Of a DNA stretch of 64,000 nt, positions 17,201 to 25,305 are shown in pieces. Below the pieces are notes generated by a model, which did not search any database, was not told the DNA's origin, and saw only the letters and a list, made by a program, of their open reading frames with translations. Both the position numbers and the translations under genes were made by a program. Each line of letters opens with the position of its first letter. Position 1 is the first letter of the stretch. Location of the stretch: positions 207,437 through 271,436 of the forward strand of contig NZ_JAVBIK010000003.1 of assembly GCF_032193805.1 (NCBI RefSeq), written 5' to 3'. The DNA comes from Rhodoferax potami (GTDB lineage Bacteria; Pseudomonadota; Gammaproteobacteria; Burkholderiales; Burkholderiaceae_C).

Positions 17201-19241
17201 CGCCGGTGATGTAGTCACGGTAACAATGGGACTCAGTGAAGCGGTGACCGTCACGGGCACACCGCAGTTAGGGCTCAACATAGGCGGCACCACGGTGCAG
17301 GCCAACTACGCAAGCGGCTCGGGCACCAACAGCCTGACCTTCACCTACACCATCTTGGCAGGGCAGACCGATGCCGACGGCATCAGCATTGCGGCCGACA
17401 GCCTGGCTCTCAACGGCGGCACCATCTTGGATGCGGCGGGCAACAGCGCTACGCTTGGCCATACCTCGGTCGCTAACAACGCCGGCTACTTGGTCGACAC
17501 GACAGCCCCCACGGTCAGCAGCGTGGCGATCACGTCCTCCACGGGTATTCAAAACAGCACCCTCAACGCCGGTGATGTAGTCACGGTAACAATGGGACTC
17601 AGTGAAGCGGTGACCGTCACGGGCACACCGCAGTTAGGGCTCAACATAGGCGGCACCACGGTGCAGGCCAACTACGCAAGCGGCTCGGGCACCAACAGCC
17701 TGACCTTCACCTACACCATCTTGGCAGGGCAGACCGATGCCGACGGCATCAGCATTGCGGCCGACAGCCTGGCTCTCAACGGCGGCACCATCTTGGATGC
17801 GGCGGGCAACAGCGCTACGCTTGGCCATACTTCGGTCGCTAACAACGCCGGCTACTTGGTCGACACGACAGCCCCCATCGCGAGCGTCACAACAGCTACC
17901 CTGTCCAACAAAAGTTCCGCAGTTGTACAAAGCAGCGAAGCAGGTACAGCCTATTTGGTCAACACCTCCGTGTCGGTGAGTGGCCTCTCAAGCATCACCG
18001 GTGCAGCAGACAACCTATGGAACAGCGTGAGCATTGCTGCAGCAGCCAGCAACACCAACTTGGCTGCTGCTGGCTTGTCTGATGGCTCCTATAAGTTGTA
18101 CACGGTAGATAGTGCGGGCAACTTGTCTGTAGCCTCAAGCAACGCCGTGAAGATTGACACGACAGCCCCCACGGTCAGCAGCGTGGCGATCACGTCCTCC
18201 ACGGGTATTCAAAACAGCACCCTCAACGCCGGTGATGTAGTCACGGTAACAATGGGACTCAGTGAAGCGGTGACCGTCACGGGCACACCGCAGTTAGGGC
18301 TCAACATAGGCGGCACCACGGTGCAGGCCAACTACGCAAGCGGCTCGGGCACCAACAGCCTGACCTTCACCTACACCATCTTGGCAGGGCAGACCGATGC
18401 CGACGGCATCAGCATTGCGGCCGACAGCCTGGCTCTCAACGGCGGCACCATCTTGGATGCGGCGGGCAACAGCGCTACGCTTGGCCATACTTCGGTCGCT
18501 AACAACGCCGGCTACTTGGTCGACACGACAGCCCCCATCGCGAGCGTCACAACAGCTACCCTGTCCAACAAAAGTTCCGCAGTTGTACAAAGCAGCGAAG
18601 CAGGTACAGCCTATTTGGTCAACACCTCCGTGTCGGTGAGTGGCCTCTCAAGCATCACCGGTGCAGCAGACAACCTATGGAACAGCGTGAGCATTGCTGC
18701 AGCAGCCAGCAACACCAACTTGGCTGCTGCTGGCTTGTCTGATGGCTCCTATAAGTTGTACACGGTAGATAGTGCGGGCAACTTGTCTGTAGCCTCAAGC
18801 AACACCGTGACGATTACCATGCCTAAAGCCGGTGACCCATTGATTGATTTAGGAATTTACGGAAAATTGATTAGAGAATTGGGAGGTAGAAATTATTATT
18901 ATTGGGACCGCTCTGGTGATGGAGCGGCAGGTAACGATAACATATCAATGGATTGGATCGAGCAAACCTTCTTTGGTAGTAGTGCTGGCGCAGTGATAAG
19001 CGACTCAAATTCGATGTTTAATATCGATGGCCTTAACGTCCAGATGATTTCGTCGAGTACGCTCAATAATTTAAGACTTAGTGCGGGGATGCCCAGGGTT
19101 GCAGGGATGTGGGATTACAGCCAATATCTCTCATCGACTGTTGGACTTAATTATAATACGCACAATATCGTGGGATACTATGGGGTCGATTATGCACCCG
19201 ATGACTATAAGGAGGGTGTAGTTTTTCTGCAGGTGTTGTGA
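11238..19241 (+). CDS. Giant repetitive type I-secreted adhesin (2667 aa)
   Basis: There is no Sec signal. The N-terminus has a Gly/Ser-rich hydrophobic stretch (about 150-182, SSGLGILSGGLGILSATAVV). A carboxypeptidase-regulatory-like domain follows (about 205-310). Then come four 199-residue repeats (about 559-1330), Ig-like Big domains with TPTISGTAEAGS-V-LYDG motifs, a cadherin-like segment, and four 122-residue Ig-like repeats interleaved with two 98-residue repeats. A unique C-terminus contains YYYWDRSGDGAAGND, common in large betaproteobacterial adhesins. I see no Ca-binding RTX nonapeptides. The nearby TolC/LapB/HlyD genes are the likely exporter, which would read the unique C-terminal end as an uncleaved signal. 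The expected role is surface adhesion or biofilm formation. Confidence 0.88.
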   Translation: MKKLNSAKAKPSTNHIDAAIDKNAQDLVQLGNRRIRNKKSERNLQNEDAHRENLEPLEFGRNAELDPPEYSAADQRAALDSSANLETEAVTSNHLESYSQLGTPAKSDPILSIDDQGNTESFGQMMEASPSSAGSSPIAAIPNIASEIDSLEIASNVVSNASSGLGILSGGLGILSATAVVMNATKNTPSTAESASGVVTLNGSIVAGPVVAGNQLTVVVSRADNNGELARVKVNSDGTFSVRFDANYTGVVIAKVIDSDDAGADYLDEASKLPIDLSVNLRAAAVINGAGQHTLVITPITEIAVRQLFTESKAPGGSGLDVASVNSINSRVATVFGLTDIVRVKPVAVNDVNFSSAEAESKKYGYALAALSGADQNLVGMEATVAAVANGISSSVVPTVSNNVQRILLQGADTVGAKLGLDIYNVVRPQFNFAEASSTSAPGWAGDVKSLGQQDLVSALPKDVAGLTSTQLSLMTAQQIGWIPPVAMSSLSSSKLLSIGAGISGMTATQAASLSTVQIDALVGSGLIRNLSSEALASLPGAQDSFKLIGGGAGNSGTAPTTQTYKDIGVTGIDAGNIASINDALKGLPGANKDTAAEVQGIVDAYRKVLGVADAVAGNTDAANLPSLADYGKIGVSEVTTVTQAALLGSVIDGKNKVDADTVSEIKALALASNAVLEAAASANGASLSMAQLEQLGIKGVTADNLAAVRQAIANSADDGSAINSLSKLQSVVSATTTQVASVLTGLQSYSGANGQSAPTTQTYKDLAVTGVDADNIASINDALKGLPGANKDTAAEVQGIVDAYRKVLAVADAVAGNTDAANLPSLADYGKIGVSEVTTVTQAALLGSVIDGKNKVDADTVSEIKALALASNAVLEAAASANGASLSMAQLEQLGIKGVTADNLAAVRQAIANSADDGSAINSLSKLQSVVSATTTQVASVLTGLQGYSGANGQSAPTTQTYKDIGVTGVDADNIASINDALKGLPGANKDTAAEVQGIVDAYRKVLGVADAVAGNTDAANLPSLADYGKIGVSEVTTVTQAALLGSVIDGKNKVDADTVSEIKALALASNAVLEAAASANGASLSMAQLEQLGIKGVTADNLAAVRQAIADSADDGSAINSLSKLQSVVSATTTQVASVLTGLQSYSGANGQSAPTTQTYKDLAVTGVDAGNIASINDALKGLPGANKDTAAEVQGIVDAYRKVLAVADAVAGNTDAANLPSLADYGKIGVSEVTTVTQAALLGSVIDAKNLAAVDSVAELRALADAAQAVLTAAALPAGGTSTLSKAQLELLGIKDVTDNNLAVVRQAIANSADDGSAINSLSKLQTLVSGAAFSASDVQLSNDTGSFSTDYVTTVNNQTISAKLSTVISAGDTLEGSVNSGATWEKINSMVTDRAITWTGVTLNSGVNNIVFRLTKQDGSQYLSSAQTYTLDNTAPAAPTLVLDAASDTGSSNSDRITNDATPTISGTAEAGSSVKLYDGSTQVGSATTGGDGKWSITPGSALANGTHTLTVKATDAAGNVSDSSADLSVVVDTERPTAVALSKTIIATLAATTGATVGSLSASDTQAISYTLAAGGEHNSQFEIVGADLKVKDGAGLSAGTYNINVKATDAAGNEALQALSFEVVNAPSVSSIVRADNASETVAKGATQLSYTVNFSEAVTGVDVADFVLTTTGSAAASIVSVSAGATNAGYIVVINGISGDGTVRLDVKASGTGIKNLKGIELVGGYSSAQTYTLDNTAPAAPTLVLDAASDTGISNSDRITNADTPTISGTAEAGSRVELYDGSIVVAEVQAGGDGKWSTTPGSALVNGTHTLTVKATDAAGNVSDSSADLSVVVDTAAPTVSSVAITSSTGIQNSTLNAGDVVTVTMGLSQAVTVTGTPQLGLNIGGTTVQANYASGSGTNSLTFTYTILAGQTDADGISIATDSLALNGGTIVDAAGNSATLGHTSVANNAGYLVDTTAPTVSSVAITSSTGIQNSTLNAGDVVTVTMGLSEAVTVTGTPQLGLNIGGTTVQANYASGSGTNSLTFTYTILAGQTDADGISIAADSLALNGGTILDAAGNSATLGHTSVANNAGYLVDTTAPTVSSVAITSSTGIQNSTLNAGDVVTVTMGLSEAVTVTGTPQLGLNIGGTTVQANYASGSGTNSLTFTYTILAGQTDADGISIAADSLALNGGTILDAAGNSATLGHTSVANNAGYLVDTTAPIASVTTATLSNKSSAVVQSSEAGTAYLVNTSVSVSGLSSITGAADNLWNSVSIAAAASNTNLAAAGLSDGSYKLYTVDSAGNLSVASSNAVKIDTTAPTVSSVAITSSTGIQNSTLNAGDVVTVTMGLSEAVTVTGTPQLGLNIGGTTVQANYASGSGTNSLTFTYTILAGQTDADGISIAADSLALNGGTILDAAGNSATLGHTSVANNAGYLVDTTAPIASVTTATLSNKSSAVVQSSEAGTAYLVNTSVSVSGLSSITGAADNLWNSVSIAAAASNTNLAAAGLSDGSYKLYTVDSAGNLSVASSNTVTITMPKAGDPLIDLGIYGKLIRELGGRNYYYWDRSGDGAAGNDNISMDWIEQTFFGSSAGAVISDSNSMFNIDGLNVQMISSSTLNNLRLSAGMPRVAGMWDYSQYLSSTVGLNYNTHNIVGYYGVDYAPDDYKEGVVFLQVL
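12912..15239 (+). repeat. Four tandem 597-bp repeats in the adhesin gene
   Basis: Repeats begin at 12912, 13509, 14106 and 14703, each starting at codons for APTTQTYKD. The first three are nearly identical at the nucleotide level, while the fourth diverges in its second half (AALPAGGTSTLSKAQLELLG) and ends early. The exact period preserves the frame. Such long, homogenised repeats are expected to change in number by recombination. Confidence 0.95.
16779..18536 (+). repeat. Four 366-bp Ig-like repeats in the adhesin gene
   Basis: Copies start at 16779, 17145, 17511 and 18171. Each encodes 122 residues beginning TVSSVAITSSTGIQNST and ending AGYLVDTTAP. The first differs slightly (LSQAV for LSEAV), and the last three are almost identical. 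The spacing break before the fourth copy is due to the 294-bp insert described in the next entry. Confidence 0.95.
17511..18830 (+). repeat. 660-bp compound tandem duplication in the adhesin gene
   Basis: 17511-18170 and 18171-18830 are tandem copies, each made of one 366-bp Ig-like unit plus a 294-bp unit encoding IASVTTATLSNKSSAVVQ and so on. Only a few bases differ at the far end (AVKIDTTAP versus TVTITMPKA). This shows amplification of a two-domain block rather than of single domains. Confidence 0.93.
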
Positions 19242-19300
19242 AGCGACGCACGGGGCATAATATGTTGTGTGTTGCCATCCTCAAAGTTTGTTGAATGCGG

Positions 19301-19320
19301 CCCGACAGATTCCTGTTGGG
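19301..19320 (+). terminator. Possible terminator hairpin after the adhesin gene
   Basis: CCCGACAG-ATTC-CTGTTGGG forms an 8-bp stem with one G-U pair, 60 bases after the adhesin stop. No T-run follows, so this is a weak candidate. Confidence 0.35.
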
Positions 19321-19508
19321 GTCGGTTATCTAGGCTCTTGCTATTTATTATCGATTTATATGTGTGTGCGTATAAATATAAGATTTACATTGGAGTTTGG
19401 GTTGTTCGGGATTTTTAGGAATCTATAAATTTGCTTCATCGCCTCGCCAGAGTCACCAAGACTTGAATAGGACCTTACTTAAGAGTCAGATTCACAACGC
19501 CAGGGTAT

Positions 19509-20100
19509 TTGGATGTGAAGAAGCGATCTAGCCAAGAAGCTGTGCCGCAAAAAGGGGGCTTCAGCGAGGTCATGCTCTACAATCTCGCGGGCCAAGTAAG
19601 GCAGATTGGACCTGCCCGATGCCAGACGGGTGCGTCAGCTGGTGACAGAAAAAACAAGCTCAAGAATCTGCTGGTCGAGTTGCACCTTTACATCCACGCG
19701 CTGCACACCGCTTACGGGGTAAGGCACTAGCACCGCAAGTCAGGCGGGCGCCTGTGAATGTGATGATCCAGCGATGCGATTTGAGTGCGCGGCTCGCATG
19801 CAGGCTTGTCGGGCTATCCGCAAGCGGTATGCACCGACAACGGTCTAGAGCTCACCAGCGGGCGTTCATGGTCCGGGCGAACAACTACGGCACCCGGAAT
19901 ATCTTGATCTGGCCAGGGCGGGCGATGCAAAACGGCTACACCGAGAGCTTCAACTGCAAGTTCAGGAGCGACAGCCTAAACGATCAACGGTTTGAGACGC
20001 TGCGGCAGGCGTGCCCGGCTGTCTGCATCTGGTTGCAGGACTACAACGATGTCAGACCCCACAGCAGGGTGAGACGTATACCGCCCGCGCGATCTACCAC
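19509..20100 (+). pseudogene. IS3-family transposase remnants
   Basis: Pieces of orfA (DARRVRQLV-TEKNKLKNLLVE in alternating frames, 19590-19690) are followed by degraded orfB. Visible orfB parts are a start-like MIQRCDLSARLACRLVGLS, the CTDNG-LELTS region near 19830, and GRAMQNGYTESFNCKFRSDS with QDYNDVRPHSRVRRIPPA at the end. Internal deletions and frame changes make it inactive. This debris separates the adhesin gene from its export operon. Confidence 0.7.
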
Positions 20101-20560
20101 CCTGGTCAAATTCCGTGGCCTGTCGGATAAGGACGGTGTGGAGGAGTTGCTGGCCCAGACCATCACGGCGGCCGTGAACATGAAACTGATCTCGCCAAAG
20201 GAACTTGCCGCTGTGGTGGTGGACTCTACGGTGCAGACCAAGGCCATCAAACACCCCACGGATTCGAAGTTGCTGCAGACAACGCACCATAGTTGCACGC
20301 ATTGCGAGCCAAATGGAGCCCGAACGACGAGACCAAACACCGAGGCAAGGATAAGAGGCAACTGATGAGGAGTGCAGATTGCTCAAACGCCGCCAAGCGA
20401 TCGAGCCGATCATCGGGCACCTGATGGAATACCACAGGACGGAGCGGTGCCATCTCATCGGTACAGAGGGAGATGCGCTGCACGCGGTGCTGCGCTCCGC
20501 AGGTTACAACATCGCTGCCTGCCGCTGATGATCGTCAAAAAAGGCCTTAACCTTTTGTTG
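20101..20560 (+). pseudogene. IS5-family transposase remnants
   Basis: DGVEELLAQTITAAVNMKL, AAVVVDSTVQTKAIKHPTDS and, after a large deletion and frame change, LLKRRQAIEPIIGHLMEYHR with GDALHAVLRSAGYNI match the first catalytic Asp region and the C-terminal region of IS5-group transposases. The middle is missing. It is directly fused to the preceding IS3 remnant. Confidence 0.65.
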
Positions 20561-20764
20561 TGACTGCTAGAGGTGAGCGGTTTTGCGATCTTATTTGAGA
20601 AATTGGCCGAAATCCACAGCCTCAACTGTCTGCAAAACGCAGATCAGCGCTGGGCGCTGGCTTGTGATGAATTCTATAGGGGCTATTGCATAGCGAAATG
20701 CAAGACTATGCAAGGAATTGAGCGGCGTGGATGGGAAAATACTGAAAAAGGTTTGAGTGTCTAT

Positions 20765-22021
20765 ATGAAATATTCTGCAATAGCTTTATGGATTCTCAGT
20801 GTATCAACAGCACAAGCCGAAACTTTGCAGGCGCTGATTATTGAATCATTATCTCAACACCCAGCTCTGCTGGCACAGCGTGCCAGCTTGGAGAGTAGTA
20901 GTTCAGGCGTTGAAATAGCTAAATGGCAGTATTTCCCAACGCCTTCACTCTCGGTTGAGGGCGTTAGTGCTGCAAAGAAAGACTACTCATACCAAGGTGA
21001 TGAACGAGTCACGACACTACGAATACAGCAGCCAGTCTGGACCGGGGGCAAAATTGGCGCAGGTGTTGAAAAAGCAGAGGCATCTATGTCCCAAGCAAAG
21101 GCCAGTGAAAAGGAGGTCCGCAAGCAGCTTTCTTTGAAGCTCATACAGGCGTTCAGCGATTGGGTTTCAGCAGACCTGCGCCTAAAGGTGGTAAATCAAA
21201 GCTACAAAATTCACGAGAATCTCGAAAAGCAGTTGATTCGACGTGTGGAGTTGGGGGCTTCCGCTGAAAGTGATCGATCGGTCGTTTCAGTACGCCTGAA
21301 TTCACTCTCTGCAGAGGCAGCGATGATAAAAGGCCAAATTAATTCTGCAAAAAGCAAGATTTCTTTAGCACTTGGCCGCGAAATACAAAACACCGAATTG
21401 GAAGCTGTTAGCAGTTCACCCTATCCTATATATGACTCGGTATCTGCTATTCAACAATTAGCAGTAATGAATTCCCCAACACTAGAACGCTTGCAAGCAC
21501 AAGAGAAAATAATAAGTGCAACAGTTGCAGAAAAAAAAGCAGAGTTATGGCCTCAAGTTTATTTAAGAATAGAGCGACAGTTTGGAAACTATTCAATACC
21601 TCATGCCGACCCATCAACACGTACATTCCTCGGATTTTCGAGCTCATTAAACCCAGGGCTATCAAATAAAGCTGCAATAAATGGTGCATTAGCACAGCGA
21701 GAAGCAGCTCGTGAAGAGATAAATGCTCACAAATTGTTAGTGCAAGAAGAGGTAGTGAATGACTCTTTGCAATTAAGTATGTTGACCGAACGTCTAAATG
21801 CAGTTAGGTCATCCATCATCATATCTGAAAGTATATTGGATTCATATACCCGGCAGTTTTTAGCTGGCCGGAAGTCATGGATAGAAGTTATGAATGCCGC
21901 TCGTGAGACTGCGCAATATCAATCTCAAGGTTCAGAAATCGAAGCGGCACAAACACTCCTTTCGTGGCGCCTTGCAGTAAATACTTATGGCTTACCAGCG
22001 GTCATACTTGGAGAGAAATAA
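20765..22021 (+). CDS. TolC-family outer-membrane channel of the type I system
   Basis: A 418-residue protein. I chose the ATG at 20765, not the longer in-frame opening, because it gives a clear signal peptide (MKYSAIALWILSVSTAQA, cleavage before ETLQ). Two TolC-like halves with long coiled coils follow (for example RVELGASAESDRSVVSVRLN and QEKIISATVAEKKAELWPQ), ending with ARETAQYQSQGSEIEAAQT and SWRLAVNTYGL. It should form the outer-membrane duct for the adhesin. Its stop overlaps the next start by one base (TAATG), so the operon is translationally coupled. Confidence 0.88.
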   Translation: MKYSAIALWILSVSTAQAETLQALIIESLSQHPALLAQRASLESSSSGVEIAKWQYFPTPSLSVEGVSAAKKDYSYQGDERVTTLRIQQPVWTGGKIGAGVEKAEASMSQAKASEKEVRKQLSLKLIQAFSDWVSADLRLKVVNQSYKIHENLEKQLIRRVELGASAESDRSVVSVRLNSLSAEAAMIKGQINSAKSKISLALGREIQNTELEAVSSSPYPIYDSVSAIQQLAVMNSPTLERLQAQEKIISATVAEKKAELWPQVYLRIERQFGNYSIPHADPSTRTFLGFSSSLNPGLSNKAAINGALAQREAAREEINAHKLLVQEEVVNDSLQLSMLTERLNAVRSSIIISESILDSYTRQFLAGRKSWIEVMNAARETAQYQSQGSEIEAAQTLLSWRLAVNTYGLPAVILGEK

Positions 22022-24135
22022 TGCGTGTTGAAGAGATGCCCCGCGAACTATTGCCCACCTTGTTGCGCCTGTACTACCTCATGCAGGTAGAGGTTGATGC
22101 GGTAGCACTCACAGAAGTTGTTTCAAAGTCATTTACGGATCAAACGATGCGAGATCCAACTAGCCTTCTTAGTGCAATTGGAAATGGGATGGGCTTTGGA
22201 TCAATACGTTTAATCCCAAAACCAGATCAGACGCTTGTCCCACTTTTAGTCAAGTTAAATGATGGCAGTTGGGGAATACTGAGAGGCCGCAATTCTATTG
22301 GCCATTGGATAGTCGAGTGTATTGAACTCCAATCTAACAATTGGACATTAAACAGCTATAGCGATGAAAAATCTTTCAAGAGCTTTTTGTTTGAAAAAAT
22401 TAGCAAAATTGATAAACCTAAGAGTAGTGTTTTTAGACTCGTATGTGAAAAGCTAAAAGAAAACAAGAAATCGGTTGTCAGTCTTTTAATTGCCGGGCTA
22501 ACAATTAACGTGCTTGTTATTGCAACTTCGCTGTATAGCATGCATGTCTATGATCGTGTGGTACCAACTGGTGCAAGCTCAACATTATTAGTTTTAACAA
22601 TAGGCGTTTGTGCTTCTATTATATTGGAGCTTATAGTTAGACACGTGAGGTCTAACTTGTTCACCGAATTGGCATCAGATATTGATTCAGCTCTAGCAAA
22701 AGATGTTTACAACAGGTTTCTCTCGCTACGCCTAGACCAACTGCCTCAGAGCGTTGGGGGGCTAGCTTCTCAGCTTCGTGGTTATGAGAGCGTTCGTACA
22801 TTTTTTACAGGAACATCCTCCCAGTTACTAACTGACCTGCCCTTCATCCTAGTATTTGCTATTTCAATTCTGATTATTGGTGGAAAACTTGTCTTCATTC
22901 CGCTCACATTCTTAATCATTTCTCTTGTCCTTGGGGTTGTGTCGTCTAACGAGAGTACACGAATGGCACATATTGGATATCAAGCGACGAATCAGAAGAT
23001 GGGCCTACTAGTTGAGACTGTCGAAGGAGCTGAAACAATAAAGGCCGGCCAGGGTGGGTGGCGAATGCTGTCGCGATGGCTAAAGGTAACTGCTGATTCT
23101 CAAAATTCTGAGTTTTCAATCAAGAAATCGACTGAGTGGTATCAACATGTTGCCTCAACATTTCATCAACTGTCATATGTTCTTATAATTGCCGCTGGCG
23201 CACTTGTGGTCGGCCAAGGTGATTTAACGCAAGGTGGACTTATAGCAGTTAGCATCTTGTCGGGGCGCTTGCTTTCTTGTATTGCGCTGATACCAGGATT
23301 CATTAGTCAGCTTAATCAAACAAGAGTCGCCATACAAGGTATCGATAAGTTATGGTCTATGAAAGATGACCATGATGGATTACCGCAGCCCGTTGTCTTG
23401 CAAGGGATCGGCGGAAAATACAAATTGAGCTCAGTTGAATTCGCCTATGGCGGAAAACCTGTTCTCAATATACCTAATCTACAAATTGCCAGTGGATCAA
23501 AAGTAGGCGTAATAGGCCCGATTGGAGCAGGGAAAACCTCCCTGATCCGTCTTCTTTCTGGAATGTATAAGCCACAGTTTGGGAAGGTCTTGCTTGATGA
23601 TATTGATATATCAATCCTGTCGAAACCGGTTTTATCCATGCATACCGCCTTTGTGGCTCAAGATGCTCGCCTATTTGCCGGCACTTTAAAGGAAAATCTG
23701 ATCCTGGGCATTATTGATCCAGGCGATCAATTTATTTATGAAGTTGCAAAAAAAACAGGGCTTTATGATTCGGTATTAATGACTCATGAGAAAGGCTTGT
23801 ACCAAGAGGTCTACGAGGGTGGTACTGGCCTGTCAATTGGGCAGCGGCAGTTAGTCCACTTTACACGCGCATTCATGCGTAATCGATCTGTTTGGTTACT
23901 CGATGAGCCAACTGCTTCAATGGATTCAGAATCAGAAAAGAGAGCGATTGAAGCGTTAAAGACCACTATAAAAAAAGAAGACACTTTGATCGTGATCTCG
24001 CATAAATTAGATCTCCTAATGTTAGTCGATAGACTCATTGTGATCGTGAAGAACCAAATTGTCTTGGATGGCGAACGAGATTTAGTACTTAGACATTTGA
24101 AAGAACAGCATGTAAATATTTCAAATCACCAATAG
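22021..24135 (+). CDS. Type I secretion ABC transporter (LapB/HlyB-like)
   Basis: A 704-residue inner-membrane exporter. Residues 1-125 form a C39-like domain without the catalytic Cys (EMPRELLPTLLRLYYLMQVE), so it should not cleave a leader, as in HlyB/LapB transporters of uncleaved substrates. About 155-430 is the membrane domain, beginning VVSLLIAGLTINVLVIATSL. The ATPase domain has Walker A GPIGAGKTS (near 499), signature LSIGQRQ (near 604), Walker B VWLLDEP (near 624) and the H-loop His (near 660). The signature reads LSIGQ rather than LSGGQ, an unusual but conservative change at a functional motif. The likely substrate is the adhesin at 11238. Confidence 0.9.
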   Translation: MRVEEMPRELLPTLLRLYYLMQVEVDAVALTEVVSKSFTDQTMRDPTSLLSAIGNGMGFGSIRLIPKPDQTLVPLLVKLNDGSWGILRGRNSIGHWIVECIELQSNNWTLNSYSDEKSFKSFLFEKISKIDKPKSSVFRLVCEKLKENKKSVVSLLIAGLTINVLVIATSLYSMHVYDRVVPTGASSTLLVLTIGVCASIILELIVRHVRSNLFTELASDIDSALAKDVYNRFLSLRLDQLPQSVGGLASQLRGYESVRTFFTGTSSQLLTDLPFILVFAISILIIGGKLVFIPLTFLIISLVLGVVSSNESTRMAHIGYQATNQKMGLLVETVEGAETIKAGQGGWRMLSRWLKVTADSQNSEFSIKKSTEWYQHVASTFHQLSYVLIIAAGALVVGQGDLTQGGLIAVSILSGRLLSCIALIPGFISQLNQTRVAIQGIDKLWSMKDDHDGLPQPVVLQGIGGKYKLSSVEFAYGGKPVLNIPNLQIASGSKVGVIGPIGAGKTSLIRLLSGMYKPQFGKVLLDDIDISILSKPVLSMHTAFVAQDARLFAGTLKENLILGIIDPGDQFIYEVAKKTGLYDSVLMTHEKGLYQEVYEGGTGLSIGQRQLVHFTRAFMRNRSVWLLDEPTASMDSESEKRAIEALKTTIKKEDTLIVISHKLDLLMLVDRLIVIVKNQIVLDGERDLVLRHLKEQHVNISNHQ

Positions 24136-24146
24136 AACTATAAATT

Positions 24147-25301
24147 ATGATTAAGAATTCCAATCATTTATCGGTGATTTTTATATTGTTTCTCTGTATT
24201 GTAGTATTCCTCGGCTGGACTACTGTATTTGATATAGATGAAACAATTCGTGCTCGCGGACAAGTTATTCCCAGTGCAAAGAATCAATTGGTCCAAAGCG
24301 CGGATGGTGGGGTATTAGCCGAACTGTTAGTGCATGAAGGTCAACATATTGAAGAAGGTCAGCTCTTAGCTACATTCGAGCCTGAGCGCCCCAAAGCTGC
24401 AGTATCTGAGCTGAACAGTAGGATGGCCGCAATAAAATCAGCACTAGTTAGAGCTCGAGCGGAGGCAAGAGGATCTCCTTTGGATTTTGGAGCTGAATTT
24501 GATGAATATCAGGGTTTTGTTTCAACACAGACAGAACTTTACAAGCAGAAGCTGGCGACTCTGTTTACTGAGCTTGATACACTCAAATCTGTGCTAGACA
24601 CTGCTAATGATGAATTGGCTGTTAACCAGCAACTGCTACAAAGCGGAGATATCAGTGTTTTAGAGGTGAGCCGCTCGAAAAGACAGGTTCGAGAGATTGT
24701 TGGAAAAATAGAGGCCTCCAAACAGAAGTATCGTCAGGATGCCAGATTGGAGATAGTGAAATTGGAAGAGGATTTGGCGCAAATCCACTCAAAACTGCAA
24801 GAACGTGTCAGTGTGCTTGACCATACTAGGGTAACGTCACCAGCTTCTGGTATTGTAAAGTCGCTACGAATAAACACCATTGGTGGTGTCTTGCGTGCCG
24901 GTGACGAAATCTTACAGATATCTCCGACAGAGGGTGGCGTCATAGTGGAAGCAAAGATAAATCCATCAGATATCGGACGTCTTTTGATAGGACACATTGC
25001 AGTCATAAGACTAGATGCGTATGATTATTCGTCATATAGTTCTTTGACAGGAAAAGTAGTCCACATCAGCTCTGATACGTTAACCGACCAGGCAGGAGCC
25101 AACGGGCAAGTATCCACCTATTATCGTGTAAACATTCGGTTTGATGATCCTGATATCCAATCAAACTTGTTACTTAAAAACATGGAAATAAAGCCGGGAA
25201 TGACCAGCACCATTGATATTATGGTCGGCAAGCGTTCATTATTTGAATATATCTTCAAACCTTTTGCCAAGGCTTTCAGAGGCGCACTTTCGGAGCGTTA
25301 A
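24147..25301 (+). CDS. HlyD-family membrane-fusion protein
   Basis: A 384-residue periplasmic adaptor with one N-terminal transmembrane helix (VIFILFLCIVVFLGWTTVF). The lipoyl half-motif GQVIPSAKNQLVQSADGGVL is followed by a coiled-coil hairpin (about 85-220), the second lipoyl half (TRVTSPASGIVKSLRINTIGG) and a beta-barrel domain with VEAKINPSDIGRL and GKVVHISSDTL. It links the ABC transporter to the TolC-like channel. It starts 11 bases after the transporter gene in the same operon. Confidence 0.9.
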   Translation: MIKNSNHLSVIFILFLCIVVFLGWTTVFDIDETIRARGQVIPSAKNQLVQSADGGVLAELLVHEGQHIEEGQLLATFEPERPKAAVSELNSRMAAIKSALVRARAEARGSPLDFGAEFDEYQGFVSTQTELYKQKLATLFTELDTLKSVLDTANDELAVNQQLLQSGDISVLEVSRSKRQVREIVGKIEASKQKYRQDARLEIVKLEEDLAQIHSKLQERVSVLDHTRVTSPASGIVKSLRINTIGGVLRAGDEILQISPTEGGVIVEAKINPSDIGRLLIGHIAVIRLDAYDYSSYSSLTGKVVHISSDTLTDQAGANGQVSTYYRVNIRFDDPDIQSNLLLKNMEIKPGMTSTIDIMVGKRSLFEYIFKPFAKAFRGALSER

Positions 25302-25305
25302 TATT

